DNA from: Methylobacterium sp. C25
GTDB lineage: Bacteria > Pseudomonadota > Alphaproteobacteria > Rhizobiales > Beijerinckiaceae
Assembly (NCBI RefSeq): GCF_021352225.1
Contig: NZ_JAAUVI010000002.1
Coordinates: forward strand, 62,001-126,000
Length of the DNA: 64,000 nt
Reading direction: 5' to 3'
The notes under the pieces are model-generated. The model ran no database searches, was not told the DNA's origin, and saw only the letters and a list, made by a program, of their open reading frames with translations. The translations under genes and the position numbers were made by a program. This document shows positions 1 to 8,504 of the stretch, in pieces (the stretch's first letter is position 1; each line of letters starts with the position of its first letter).

Positions 1-2172
1 GTCGCGCGCGGACGCACCCTGCGAGACGGCCAGCGGCCCCCATTCCCGGCCGGCTCGATCGCGCAATGTCGCCATCTCGCCGGCAGCCAGCACGACGTCG
101 CAATCGAGGTGCAGGGTGTCGCCGTCGTTGTCGACGACGCCGGCCGCCTTGCGCACGTCGATGAACCACGGGTCGACCGAGATGGAGTCGCCGCGCTTGT
201 AGATGCGCCCTTCCATCTCGACGCCGAAGGGCGCGGCCTGCCGCCGGAAGGCACCGGATGAGGCCCGCCAGCGGGTAAGGTGCTGAGCGTGCGCGTAGCT
301 CTTTACGCCCGTCCAGCGCTGCCGCGTCGGCGTCAGCGAGGCCTCGCCGTAGATCGCCAACGTCTGGTTCGGAACGCGGTAGTCGCCGTCCTGATCGAAC
401 TCCCCAATGACGTGGCCGGCGCCCGACTCTGTGTCGAGGTCGAAGGTGATCTGAGATGAGCCCTTGAGCATCTGCCGCCGGGTGATGACGTGACGGCGCA
501 CCGACTTCGGCTCGTCGCGCACGAGGCTCCAGAACCGGCCGAGATGGACAGGCTCGGCGCGCATGGCCAGGAGCACGCTCGCCGCCGCCTCGTAGACCGA
601 GACGGGTCCACGGATCGTCGCGTCGAAGGTGTCGAACTCGCTGAGTGCGCCCGCGTAGTAAAGCGCCGTTCCGAGGTCGAGCTGATTGTCCGAGATCGCG
701 CCGCCGTAATCCTGGTTGCGCATGATATCGAGGAAGGCCCAGACCGCCTTCGAGGTCTCTTGCTCGACCCACTGCGAGCCGGTCCACACGGGGATGATCG
801 CCGCAGCGTCGATCTCGATCTCACCGAAGGCGGACGCTTGGTTGCCCTTCGTGGCGTACATGCGCAGCGCCATTTCGGTGACGCCCGGCCGGATCGCCAC
901 GTCGTTCACCCAACCCGAGGCGCCGTCCCACTGCGCGGCGTTGATGTTGGCCGCCCCCGCACCGGTTGACGCCGTCGTGTCGGCAAGGCGGTTCCGGCCA
1001 CGCACGGCATACCGACCGGCCGGCACGTCGAGGAATTTGGTGTAGCGCAGCGGATGCGTGGCGAAGCGGAAGCCCTCGGTGGCGTCACTGCCGCTGTAGA
1101 GCGTCTGCCAAGGGCCGGTGATCGTCCCGCCAGCGTCGATCGGCGCATACTCGAACAGCACCGACCACGCGCCCACCTGGTTGGAGAGCACCACCTTCGA
1201 TTTGGTGGTGATCGTGCTCGAGATGCCCTGTGGGAACTGGAAGTCGACCTGAAGGCGGTTGATGAGCGCGCCCGTCTGATTGATCAGGAAGGGGCCGGCG
1301 ATGGTCGGATTGTCTTCCGGCCGGGGAAGCTGGCCGCCGACGCCCGCCGCCGAAATGACGTTGCTCGGGACCAGCGTCGACGGCGTGCCGTACAGGAACT
1401 CGATTGCGTTGCGAGCATCGTCGAAGGGCGGGAGGAACCCCGAGCCTTCCTTCCACATCACCTGCTTGCCGGCGCGGACCTGGTAGATGTGATACTTGCC
1501 GAGCCCATTCGTGTGGCGCTTGAGCAGGATCTGATCATCACCGTCGTACTGCGAGAAGTCCGGCTGCGAGAGGTCCGGCTTCATCCACGACCGGCCGTAG
1601 CCGCGCGGGATGCGGTCGCCGGGCTTCGGCAGATTGCCGCCGCCGGAAACGCCATAGATCTGCGTCGTGTCGGTCGGGGTCTTGTTCGCCTTGGCGCGGG
1701 ACGCCAGGGAGAGCAGCGCGGTCCCGCCGATGACAAGGCCGGCTTGTAGGGCGAAGGTCGCCGTCGAGCCGAACACCAGGGACGGCAGCAGCGCGCCCGC
1801 GATCGGGCCAGCGAAGGCGGCGAGCGCGAGCCCGGCAATACCGAGAGCGATGGAAAGCGGCGACTTCCGGCGCGAGCCGGCTGATCCGCCACCGATGCCA
1901 CCGCGCGGCAGGTAGACCACGACGACAACCGCGTCGGCCGGCAGGTAGCGTCGCGGCCAGGGCTTCACGTCTCCGGCCTTGTTTCGGCCGCGCGTAACCC
2001 ACGCCTCGTCGATCGGCTGCAACGGGTCACGCGCCCGCTGGATAGCGATCATATGCGGGCGCGACTTGTCGACGTGCCGACCGACCACCTGCGAGAGGCG
2101 ACGGCGGCGCGGGTCGAGCGTCCGCGGCGGCGCAAGAGACTTGCCCGCTGCATTGAGCGTCAGGAGGTGCAT
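1..2172 (-). CDS. Phage tail tip / host-specificity protein, J-like (partial, runs off left edge)
   Basis: An uninterrupted frame of 724 codons runs from an ATG at 2172 to the window edge, so the C-terminus is missing. Around residues 95-155 there is a long hydrophobic, Gly/Ala-rich stretch, a feature of lambda J-type tip proteins, followed by beta-rich sequence. It is the last gene of the tail order (tape measure, distal proteins, NlpC/P60, then this), which is where the central tail fibre/tip attachment protein lies in siphophages. The start overlaps the NlpC gene end as TGATCATG. The product should form the tail tip and contact the host receptor. Family assignment rests on position and the hydrophobic segment, not on a similarity search. 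Confidence 0.8.
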   Translation of the reverse strand, partial: MHLLTLNAAGKSLAPPRTLDPRRRRLSQVVGRHVDKSRPHMIAIQRARDPLQPIDEAWVTRGRNKAGDVKPWPRRYLPADAVVVVVYLPRGGIGGGSAGSRRKSPLSIALGIAGLALAAFAGPIAGALLPSLVFGSTATFALQAGLVIGGTALLSLASRAKANKTPTDTTQIYGVSGGGNLPKPGDRIPRGYGRSWMKPDLSQPDFSQYDGDDQILLKRHTNGLGKYHIYQVRAGKQVMWKEGSGFLPPFDDARNAIEFLYGTPSTLVPSNVISAAGVGGQLPRPEDNPTIAGPFLINQTGALINRLQVDFQFPQGISSTITTKSKVVLSNQVGAWSVLFEYAPIDAGGTITGPWQTLYSGSDATEGFRFATHPLRYTKFLDVPAGRYAVRGRNRLADTTASTGAGAANINAAQWDGASGWVNDVAIRPGVTEMALRMYATKGNQASAFGEIEIDAAAIIPVWTGSQWVEQETSKAVWAFLDIMRNQDYGGAISDNQLDLGTALYYAGALSEFDTFDATIRGPVSVYEAAASVLLAMRAEPVHLGRFWSLVRDEPKSVRRHVITRRQMLKGSSQITFDLDTESGAGHVIGEFDQDGDYRVPNQTLAIYGEASLTPTRQRWTGVKSYAHAQHLTRWRASSGAFRRQAAPFGVEMEGRIYKRGDSISVDPWFIDVRKAAGVVDNDGDTLHLDCDVVLAAGEMATLRDRAGREWGPLAVSQGASARD

Positions 2173-2174
2173 GA

Positions 2175-2573
2175 TCAGCGCGGGACGTAGAACTCTGTGC
2201 GCCAGTTGCGCAGGTTGAGGCTCGCCGGATCGTCGAAGGTCACGCCCGCCTCCTCATCAGCATGCAGAACGCCGCCGCCGTCGAGGTCGAGGTAGACGCC
2301 GGCATGGATCGCTCGGGCGTGGCTGCCGGGCCGGTGCATCAGGACGATGGCTCCGTGGACCGGCGCCGGCACCTGCTGCCAGCGAGCACGCTCCTGATGG
2401 CCATGGAACGCCCTCACGAGTTCGCGGGCATTCGGCTTGTCATCGATGTCGACGGTCGGCAGGCCGCGCCCGAAGAGATCGCGCTGCACATCCTGGACGA
2501 GGCACCAGCAATGCTGACCGACCGACCAGGGGCGCCCTTGGATCGCCGAGACATAGGCCGCCGGATCCAGCAT
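2175..2573 (-). CDS. NlpC/P60-type cell-wall peptidase, tail assembly/tip
   Basis: 132 aa. An N-terminal GQHCWCLVQDV segment resembles the catalytic-Cys helix of NlpC/P60 peptidases. A later HAGVYLDLDGGGVLHAD segment resembles the catalytic-His strand pair. In siphophages this small peptidase lies just before the J-like tip gene, as here, and is thought to open the murein during DNA entry. The start ATG overlaps the stop of the upstream 90-aa membrane protein as TGATG, so translation is probably coupled. Confidence 0.8.
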   Translation of the reverse strand: MLDPAAYVSAIQGRPWSVGQHCWCLVQDVQRDLFGRGLPTVDIDDKPNARELVRAFHGHQERARWQQVPAPVHGAIVLMHRPGSHARAIHAGVYLDLDGGGVLHADEEAGVTFDDPASLNLRNWRTEFYVPR

Positions 2574-2845
2574 CAGCCAGCAGTCGTGAGGTTCGGAACG
2601 TGCATAGTCGCCCCGTCAAAACGGAACGGATACGTCATGCCGCTGTCGGCGCGGATCTCAAAGGCGCTCGCATCTACGATGACACGACTGGTCCCATCAG
2701 GCATGAGATCCAACGTGAAACTGGCTTGATCGTTGGGAGCGCCAAACGAGCCTGTGATGCGCTCGGGATCACAAATCACAGCCACAGCTACAAGCGCGGC
2801 AACCGGCGCAATGCCAAGCCACCGCATGAAGAAGCGTCGGTTCAT
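2573..2845 (-). CDS. Small protein with Tat-like/membrane N-terminus
   Basis: 90 aa from ATG 2845; a GTG four codons upstream is an alternative start. The N-terminus has Arg-Arg then a hydrophobic helix (residues about 3-25, RRFFMRWLG...ALVAVAVI), which could be a Tat-like signal or a membrane anchor. The remainder looks beta-rich. It is coupled to the downstream NlpC gene by a TGATG overlap, and the plus-strand YadA-like gene starts about 90 bp away, divergently. No family is recognised. It replaces what is often a DUF2163-type tail gene at this point in the order. Confidence 0.6.
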   Translation of the reverse strand: MNRRFFMRWLGIAPVAALVAVAVICDPERITGSFGAPNDQASFTLDLMPDGTSRVIVDASAFEIRADSGMTYPFRFDGATMHVPNLTTAG

Positions 2846-2937
2846 GGGATCTCTCACGATGTGAAGAATGCGGTGTGGCCTGACCGCACTCGACTCTCGG
2901 TTGCGCGGCTGTTTTCAGTGACGCCATGGAGAGCGTC

Positions 2938-3480
2938 ATGAGATTGCTGTTATTTGCCGCGGCTATGCTGCTGAGTGGCGCAGCGCCACAAGCACAGGTG
3001 CTGGATCAGTTTCAGGCAGCCAAGCCAGTTGACCCGGCAAATGTGATAAATCTTCCGATCTATAATGGAACGCAACCTGCGCTTAACGGATATGTTCAGA
3101 CGTACGTCGTGCCAACAAGTGGGGTGACATTCGTCGGCGATGGTATTGGTAACCGGCAGTACATTAGCATTGATCAATTCGCTTCAGCGCAGCAGCTGCG
3201 GGACCAGCAGGCACGCCAGGATCAATTCGCTTTCTTCATGCGCAGAGACTTTGATCGACTGAGCCAAGGCATTGCCCTCGCTTCCGCGCTGACCGTCATG
3301 CCGCCCAACCCAGGCGATCGGTTCGCTGTCACCGTATCGGGCGCCGGCTTTGACGGCCGAGGCGCAGGCTCGATCAGTGGTACTTATCGAGTGCGCGAGG
3401 ACATTCTGGTATTCGGCGGCTACGCGCGCAGCGAGACGCAGAACCTTGTGAAGGGCGGAGCGACGTTCTCGTTCCGCTGA
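2938..3480 (+). CDS. Putative miniature YadA-type trimeric outer-membrane protein (moron)
   Basis: 180 aa. ATG 2938 is chosen because GGAGAGCGTC precedes it. A Sec signal peptide (residues 1-21, hydrophobic core then AQA) is followed by a beta-rich segment and a heptad-like helical stretch at about residues 80-112 rich in Gln, Arg, Asp and Phe. The last 70 residues resemble a YadA C-terminal anchor: an Ala/Leu helix, a Pro-Gly turn, then four alternating beta strands ending in FSFR. It is on the opposite strand to all surrounding tail genes and ends 1 bp from the convergent DUF1833 gene. Export to the lysogen surface is inferred. A virion role is unlikely because of the signal peptide. Confidence 0.65.
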   Translation: MRLLLFAAAMLLSGAAPQAQVLDQFQAAKPVDPANVINLPIYNGTQPALNGYVQTYVVPTSGVTFVGDGIGNRQYISIDQFASAQQLRDQQARQDQFAFFMRRDFDRLSQGIALASALTVMPPNPGDRFAVTVSGAGFDGRGAGSISGTYRVREDILVFGGYARSETQNLVKGGATFSFR

Positions 3481-3984
3481 TCAGGAATTCCACAGACCCG
3501 GATAGGTCTCGATATCGTAGGTCCGGCGCGGGAAGGCCTGTGTCGCGATCTCCTTGAACGAAAGCTCGCCCTGCGCCGACGTGGCCGAGAGGCTGACCTT
3601 CTTCAGTTCGAGACCTTCGATCAGGTCTACCGGGGTCGCGAGGTCGTCGCCGAGATAGGCACGGTACGTGACCTTGATGGAGCCGGCACCGACTGCATCC
3701 TTCAGTACAGGGAAGAGCTTGTAGGACACGCCGTCGATCGAGAGTTGGGCCGGGGTCGGACCGCTATCCTCGAAGCCCGGCGGCGTAAGGTCGAAAGCGC
3801 AGGCGATGGCCGTGACCGACGTTCCGTTCTCCAGCGTGATCGTTACGTCCTCTTCGACGGCGGCCATGAAGTAGAGCGGCGCATCAAAGGACGGGTGATC
3901 GAGTTCCACGACATGGCGGACGACCTGATCGACCGGCCCGGAGGCATAGGCCTCGTCGCGGGATTGCTCGGCGGCTGTCGGCAC
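3481..3984 (-). CDS. Phage tail protein, DUF1833-like
   Basis: 167 aa with a GTG start at 3984, four nt after the preceding gene's stop. Beta-rich; it contains a DHPSFDAPLYF segment and ends in TYPGLWNS, a C-terminal pattern I associate with DUF1833 tail proteins. It lies between the distal tail gene and the peptidase/tip genes, consistent with a distal-tail hub role. No catalytic residues are apparent. Confidence 0.7.
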   Translation of the reverse strand: MPTAAEQSRDEAYASGPVDQVVRHVVELDHPSFDAPLYFMAAVEEDVTITLENGTSVTAIACAFDLTPPGFEDSGPTPAQLSIDGVSYKLFPVLKDAVGAGSIKVTYRAYLGDDLATPVDLIEGLELKKVSLSATSAQGELSFKEIATQAFPRRTYDIETYPGLWNS

Positions 3985-3988
3985 ACGC

Positions 3989-4369
3989 TCACCAGTCCAG
4001 GACGTTGAGGGTGAAAGTCACGATCATCCGATCAGGGCCATCAGGCTTCGCCTGCCAAGTGCCCTTCTCGATGTAGACGATCTTCTGTGGCCAGGGGTCG
4101 GGCGTGTTTGGCCGTCCGACCGGCATCTTGAATCGGGCCGTGCCCTGAACGAGCGTCACGACCACGAAGGTGTCGAGCGTGTCGAACTCTGCGTTCGGCA
4201 TGCTGATCTGGTAGGCCAGCTTCGACCAGATCGCGATCGAGGTGGCCCGCATTCTCTCCGGCCCGTCCTCCATCTCGGTCGCTGCCGGAGGCGCAAACCG
4301 CTGCGGGACGTTGTAGGGATCGCGCAGCGGCCGGTAGCGGACGCCGGCGGGCCAGATGGACAAAGCCAC
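3989..4369 (-). CDS. Phage distal tail-like hypothetical protein
   Basis: 126 aa, GTG start at 4369 overlapping the end of the tape-measure region by a few bases. Mixed alpha/beta composition, no signal peptide or membrane segment. Its position directly after the tape measure matches the distal-tail (lambda gpM-like) slot. No family motif is recognised, so the call is positional. Confidence 0.6.
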   Translation of the reverse strand: MALSIWPAGVRYRPLRDPYNVPQRFAPPAATEMEDGPERMRATSIAIWSKLAYQISMPNAEFDTLDTFVVVTLVQGTARFKMPVGRPNTPDPWPQKIVYIEKGTWQAKPDGPDRMIVTFTLNVLDW

Positions 4370-4372
4370 GGA

Positions 4373-7300
4373 TCAACCCCGAAGCCGACGGCCGCCGGAA
4401 ACCGCTGCCGCCAGCGGCCCCTGCGCGCTTGCCACCCGACTGGCAGAACGTGCCTCGATCTTGTCGAGGATGATGTCCATCGATCCGTCTGATCTCTGCT
4501 TCACCTCGGCGCTGACCGGCTCGCCATTGTTGATGACGTTCACGACGGGCGGCCCAGCGTTTCCGTTGGCGGCAGGCATCCCGACCATGCCGCCATGCGA
4601 CCCATTGCCGACGAAGCCGCCAATCTCGTAGCCTCGAGCACCTCGACGCATCGCCTCAAGCGTGCTCACGCCAATGCGTGCTGTGGCGCGAGCATCGAAG
4701 ACATACTCGTTGCCGTGAACAACGCCGACTGGGACGTGAGGCGCTGCGGGGCCGGTCCAGCCGCCATCAGCGAAGCCGAAGAACTTGCCGATCGAGCCGA
4801 AGAGGTCGCCGCCGCCTCCCTTCGTGAGTATGCCGAAACCTTGGCTGATGACGCTGTCGAGCGCTTTCGAGATCAGCCGATCGGCGGCATTGCCGAAGGC
4901 ATTGGACAGCGCCTCTGCCGCGTCTCCTCCCCGGCGCAGGGCCGTCGCGAACGACGTCACGCCTTCGGTGATCATCGACTTCTGGTCGGCGAGATCGATG
5001 GTCGCGCGAGAGCGCTCGATCACAGACTGCGCGGCCGGGGTCGAGGTGTCGCCGACGAGGCTGCGTGCACGCGCATAAGCCTGCTGATCGGTCGCGTCTC
5101 GACCAAGCTGAGCGCGAGCAAAATCGTCATCTCGCGCGAACTGAACAAGCTTTGCCTGCTGCGCGAGCGTCACCGTCTTGTCGATGAGCCCGCCGAAGGC
5201 GATCGAGGCCGCATCGCTGGCCGAGACGCCACGATCGAGCAACTCGTTGTATTTGGCCTGGCGCTGCTGAATCGTCTCCAGGGCTGCGCCATTGACGCCG
5301 TAGTTGCGGTTGAGGTTGTCGAGCTGCTGGCTCGCATCGCGCTGGGAGCGCGTGAGCGCGTCCTGGTCGCGGATCAGACCTTGCGTGGACGGGTCGCCCA
5401 TCTGGCCGGCGCGCCGCAGGATATCGGCACCGTAGCCGGGGCCGGTCCCATAGTTATTCAGCGCCTTGCCGAGATCGCCGCCGGCATCTTTCAGCTTCAT
5501 CTGAAGCACGCCATAGATGCCCTCGACCATTGTCGAGGTGTCCATCCGATCGAAGTCGCCGGGGAGGAAGCCGCGTCGCACCGCATCCGCCGCCGTCCCG
5601 CGCGTGATCTGACCAAGCCCGTATGCCGTGCCGACCGAGCCGTCCGGGTTGCGCTCCTTGGTGTAGCCGATGTTGAGGTCGCCGGTAGACTCGCGCTCGG
5701 CAATGGCGGCCACGATGCTGGCGGGGATCTGACCGAACTGTGGGTTCTGGGCTGCCGCCAGGATCTGCTGTTGGATTTGCCCGGACAGTCGAGCGAAGGC
5801 TCCTCCGCCTGTCGTCAGGTCCAGCGAGGACTGGCTGGTCAGCGTTTGCAGCTCGAGGCGCTGACGCTCCTTAATCGAATTGATCTGGAAGTCGCGGAGA
5901 AGCGGATCCTCGCGGTTGAGGTTCGCTGAGCGGATGTCGTCCTCGGCGCGCTTGTTGATGTCGGCGGCGGAGCGCCCCTGCGGCGTGAAACCAACCGTCT
6001 TGAGGCCGTACTGGGCATCGCGGACCGCATTGGCGAAGGCGGTCCCGCCTGCCGCCATATCCTCGCGCAACTGCTTCGCCGAGGCGGCCAAACCGTCCAT
6101 CGAGCGCCGGGATGTGCCGTCCTTGTCGATCACGCCGTCGGCGAGATCCTTCCGAATGCGGGACGCGCCATCTTCAAGCTGCTTTAGAGATTGGGTCGTG
6201 GGATTGAGCGATCGGACCAACGCGTCGGTTTGCAGCCCGCGCTGAGCTAGTGAGGCCGTGCTGCTTTGCTTGCTGGCTTTGTCGATCTCGGCCTGCACCT
6301 CGGCGATCTGTCGCTTGATCGTATCGACATCGAAGCCCAGCAGACCGTCAAAGATGCCGCCGGCAGTGCCCATGTTCCGCTGGCGAAAGCTGAGCTGGCT
6401 CTGTAGGGTTTTCAGGCGCTCTTCGGCGTCGCCGCCGCCGAGACCCTTGTCGACGAACCGACCGATCGCGTCGAATTCATTGCTCGTGTTCCGGGAGAAC
6501 TCCTGCCACTGGCGCGAGAAGAACCCCAGCCTTTGATCGGCATTCACGAGGCTCGTCGAGAAGGCGTCGAACAGAGCCTTCTGCGCAGCGAGCCGATTGC
6601 CCTGCGCGTCGAAGCGTTCGATGGTCTCCTTGGTGGTGGCGTCGAGGAATCCTAGCTGTGCGTTCAGCATCTCCGCACCCTTCACAGGGTCGGCGAATGC
6701 TTCGGCGAGCGCCTTGTTGGCGTCCGGTACTTCCTGTCGGGTCGTTGCAGCGTAGTCGCGAGCGGACCCCAGGAGCTTGCCGTACATCTCCGAGCCGATC
6801 CGGCCCGTGGCGGCGTATTCGGCGGCCATGTCGCGCGCGGAAGAGACCGACAGCCCGGCACCCATCGCGGAGCCAAGGGCAGACGAATTGATCTGGCCGA
6901 CGCTGGCACCGCTGGCTCGCCCGATGCCGGACACCGAGAGCTGAAGATCCTTCTGCTGCGCCCGGTAAGATGCGAGCGCGGTGATGCCGAGGCCGGCGGC
7001 CGTCGTCACGACACCGATCGCCCCGCCTACCAGACCGAGCCCGCGGGCAGCGCCGGCCGCGCCGTCGGCGAGGTCCTTCACCTTGCCAGCGATCCCGCCG
7101 ATGACGTCGCCAGCGCCCAGGCCGGCCTGCCCGGCAATCGTCGCCGCCGTTGGTAACTGCATCAGGCCCGCGCGGATCGGCGAGCTGCCCGAGAGAACTT
7201 GCTCGAAGAAGTCCTTTCCCTGGATGCCGATGTTCAGCAGCGCCTGGTTGCGAAACTCCTCGCTGATCTGCCGATTGTTTTGGTTGGCGGCCTGGGGCGC

Positions 7301-8116
7301 GCCGAGCGTCCCGAGACGACGACTCGCCTCGATGTTCGCGAGCGCTGCGCTTCCTTGCGCGCCTAGCTGCCCCCATCCAGCGGCTACATTTTTGGCCGAC
7401 GTCGAGCGCAGGTCGACAATGCGCCGCTGCTGGTCGGCCTCCTCGCGATAGAGCTCCTCAAACACAGCCGCCGAAGCACGGGCGCTCTTAGTGCCGGCAT
7501 CGACACCCAGGCGGCCGTTGATGTCGAACTGAGCCGTTAGCGCGGACTGCTGGGCGCGCGCCGTGGAAATAAACTCCTCACGCGCGGCGACCAGCGCCTC
7601 GGCCGCTTCACGCTCACGCGCGGCCTCTTCGAAAATGGCGGCCGAGGCCCGCGCTGATGATCCGGTCGAGCGATCCACGCCCAGAAGCTGGTTGATGTTG
7701 TACTGAGCCGAGCTCGCAGTCTGCTCGGCACGCGCCCGCGACACCTCGGCAGCCGCTGCGTTCTGCGCAGCGTTCGCGACACTACTGTAGCGCGCCTCCA
7801 ACAGCGCAAGGGTTTGAGCATGGCTCGCGGCGTCCGTGCCGCCCCGCTGAAAGGCCGACCCGAGCTTGAGAGTCTGCTGCTCAAGCTGAAGCTGGGCGCG
7901 ATAGACCGGGTCCACCGACGAACGAATGCGGTCATACGACGTGGTCGCCGAGCCGATGCGACGCGCAGCCTGCTCCGTAGCAACCGCTGCCTTGTCGGCG
8001 GACTGCCCTAGCTTGTCCTGAGAAGCAGCTGCAGCGTCGCCGTCGGCCCGGAACTTCTCCGCACCGGTCGACTCGTAGCTTACCTTCACGGTGCGGATAG
8101 TGGTGAGTGAAGCCAT
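4373..8116 (-). CDS. Tail tape measure protein with lytic transglycosylase domain
   Basis: 1247 aa. Long Ala/Gln/Arg/Glu-rich helical stretches at both ends, with a hydrophobic Gly/Ala-rich region around residues 310-385, are typical of a tape measure. At roughly residues 790-900 there is an SLT-like module: AIAERESTGD with the catalytic Glu, then YGLGQITRGTA and NNYGTGPGYG. The protein sets tail length and is probably ejected to cut peptidoglycan during infection. It is the largest gene of the cluster and follows the tail chaperones, as expected. Its start CATG is shared with the divergent plus-strand gene at 8115. Confidence 0.92.
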   Translation of the reverse strand: MASLTTIRTVKVSYESTGAEKFRADGDAAAASQDKLGQSADKAAVATEQAARRIGSATTSYDRIRSSVDPVYRAQLQLEQQTLKLGSAFQRGGTDAASHAQTLALLEARYSSVANAAQNAAAAEVSRARAEQTASSAQYNINQLLGVDRSTGSSARASAAIFEEAAREREAAEALVAAREEFISTARAQQSALTAQFDINGRLGVDAGTKSARASAAVFEELYREEADQQRRIVDLRSTSAKNVAAGWGQLGAQGSAALANIEASRRLGTLGAPQAANQNNRQISEEFRNQALLNIGIQGKDFFEQVLSGSSPIRAGLMQLPTAATIAGQAGLGAGDVIGGIAGKVKDLADGAAGAARGLGLVGGAIGVVTTAAGLGITALASYRAQQKDLQLSVSGIGRASGASVGQINSSALGSAMGAGLSVSSARDMAAEYAATGRIGSEMYGKLLGSARDYAATTRQEVPDANKALAEAFADPVKGAEMLNAQLGFLDATTKETIERFDAQGNRLAAQKALFDAFSTSLVNADQRLGFFSRQWQEFSRNTSNEFDAIGRFVDKGLGGGDAEERLKTLQSQLSFRQRNMGTAGGIFDGLLGFDVDTIKRQIAEVQAEIDKASKQSSTASLAQRGLQTDALVRSLNPTTQSLKQLEDGASRIRKDLADGVIDKDGTSRRSMDGLAASAKQLREDMAAGGTAFANAVRDAQYGLKTVGFTPQGRSAADINKRAEDDIRSANLNREDPLLRDFQINSIKERQRLELQTLTSQSSLDLTTGGGAFARLSGQIQQQILAAAQNPQFGQIPASIVAAIAERESTGDLNIGYTKERNPDGSVGTAYGLGQITRGTAADAVRRGFLPGDFDRMDTSTMVEGIYGVLQMKLKDAGGDLGKALNNYGTGPGYGADILRRAGQMGDPSTQGLIRDQDALTRSQRDASQQLDNLNRNYGVNGAALETIQQRQAKYNELLDRGVSASDAASIAFGGLIDKTVTLAQQAKLVQFARDDDFARAQLGRDATDQQAYARARSLVGDTSTPAAQSVIERSRATIDLADQKSMITEGVTSFATALRRGGDAAEALSNAFGNAADRLISKALDSVISQGFGILTKGGGGDLFGSIGKFFGFADGGWTGPAAPHVPVGVVHGNEYVFDARATARIGVSTLEAMRRGARGYEIGGFVGNGSHGGMVGMPAANGNAGPPVVNVINNGEPVSAEVKQRSDGSMDIILDKIEARSASRVASAQGPLAAAVSGGRRLRG

Positions 8117-8504
8117 GAAGGACTACCTGACTTCGAGCGTGTGGATCGTCAGCGCACTGGGGCTCGGTCTGTCGACAAGTTCGGCCGACGCAGATCGGCT
8201 CGCAGACGAAATAAATATTGATGCGCAAGTGGTCGCGCGTCTCGCTGCAGTCGGAACCGGGTGCAAAAACGTCTTTTTGGTCAATAAAGAGAAGACCAAT
8301 GCATTGGTCGCCATGAGAATTAAATCGGCAACAAAGAAGGCGAATGGCGACTTGTTTTTTGCGCTGGGCGCTGAATACACTAAGCAATATGCAGAACAGA
8401 TCTCTTATCTGGGCATTGAGGAGTGGTGCGTCAGACAGAAGGCCGACCTGGACTTGATCGGCGTCAATATCCTGGGAGAAAGCTGCTTTAAGGCGCGCTG
8501 TTAG
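8115..8504 (+). CDS. Small secreted cysteine-containing protein (moron)
   Basis: 129 aa, with a Sec signal peptide (about residues 1-26, core VWIVSALGLGL, possible cleavage after SSA). The mature part has four Cys (GCKN, EWCV, SCF, ARC) and Lys-rich segments. Codon use is AT-richer than the flanking tail genes (AATAAATATTGATG), a sign of separate acquisition. It lies on the plus strand between tail chaperone and tape measure. Its ATG shares the 4-bp CATG with the tape measure start, and its 3' end overlaps the end of the frameshifted chaperone. Expression from the lysogen and a periplasmic role are inferred; no family is recognised. Confidence 0.65.
   Translation: MKDYLTSSVWIVSALGLGLSTSSADADRLADEINIDAQVVARLAAVGTGCKNVFLVNKEKTNALVAMRIKSATKKANGDLFFALGAEYTKQYAEQISYLGIEEWCVRQKADLDLIGVNILGESCFKARC

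Noticed and set aside
490-1749. Plus-strand frames of 159 and 231 codons
   Set aside because: They oppose the J-like gene, whose minus-strand frame is open for the whole 2.17 kb and reads as protein.
4595-5929. 444-codon plus-strand frame
   Set aside because: Antisense to the tape measure gene, which has convincing domains.
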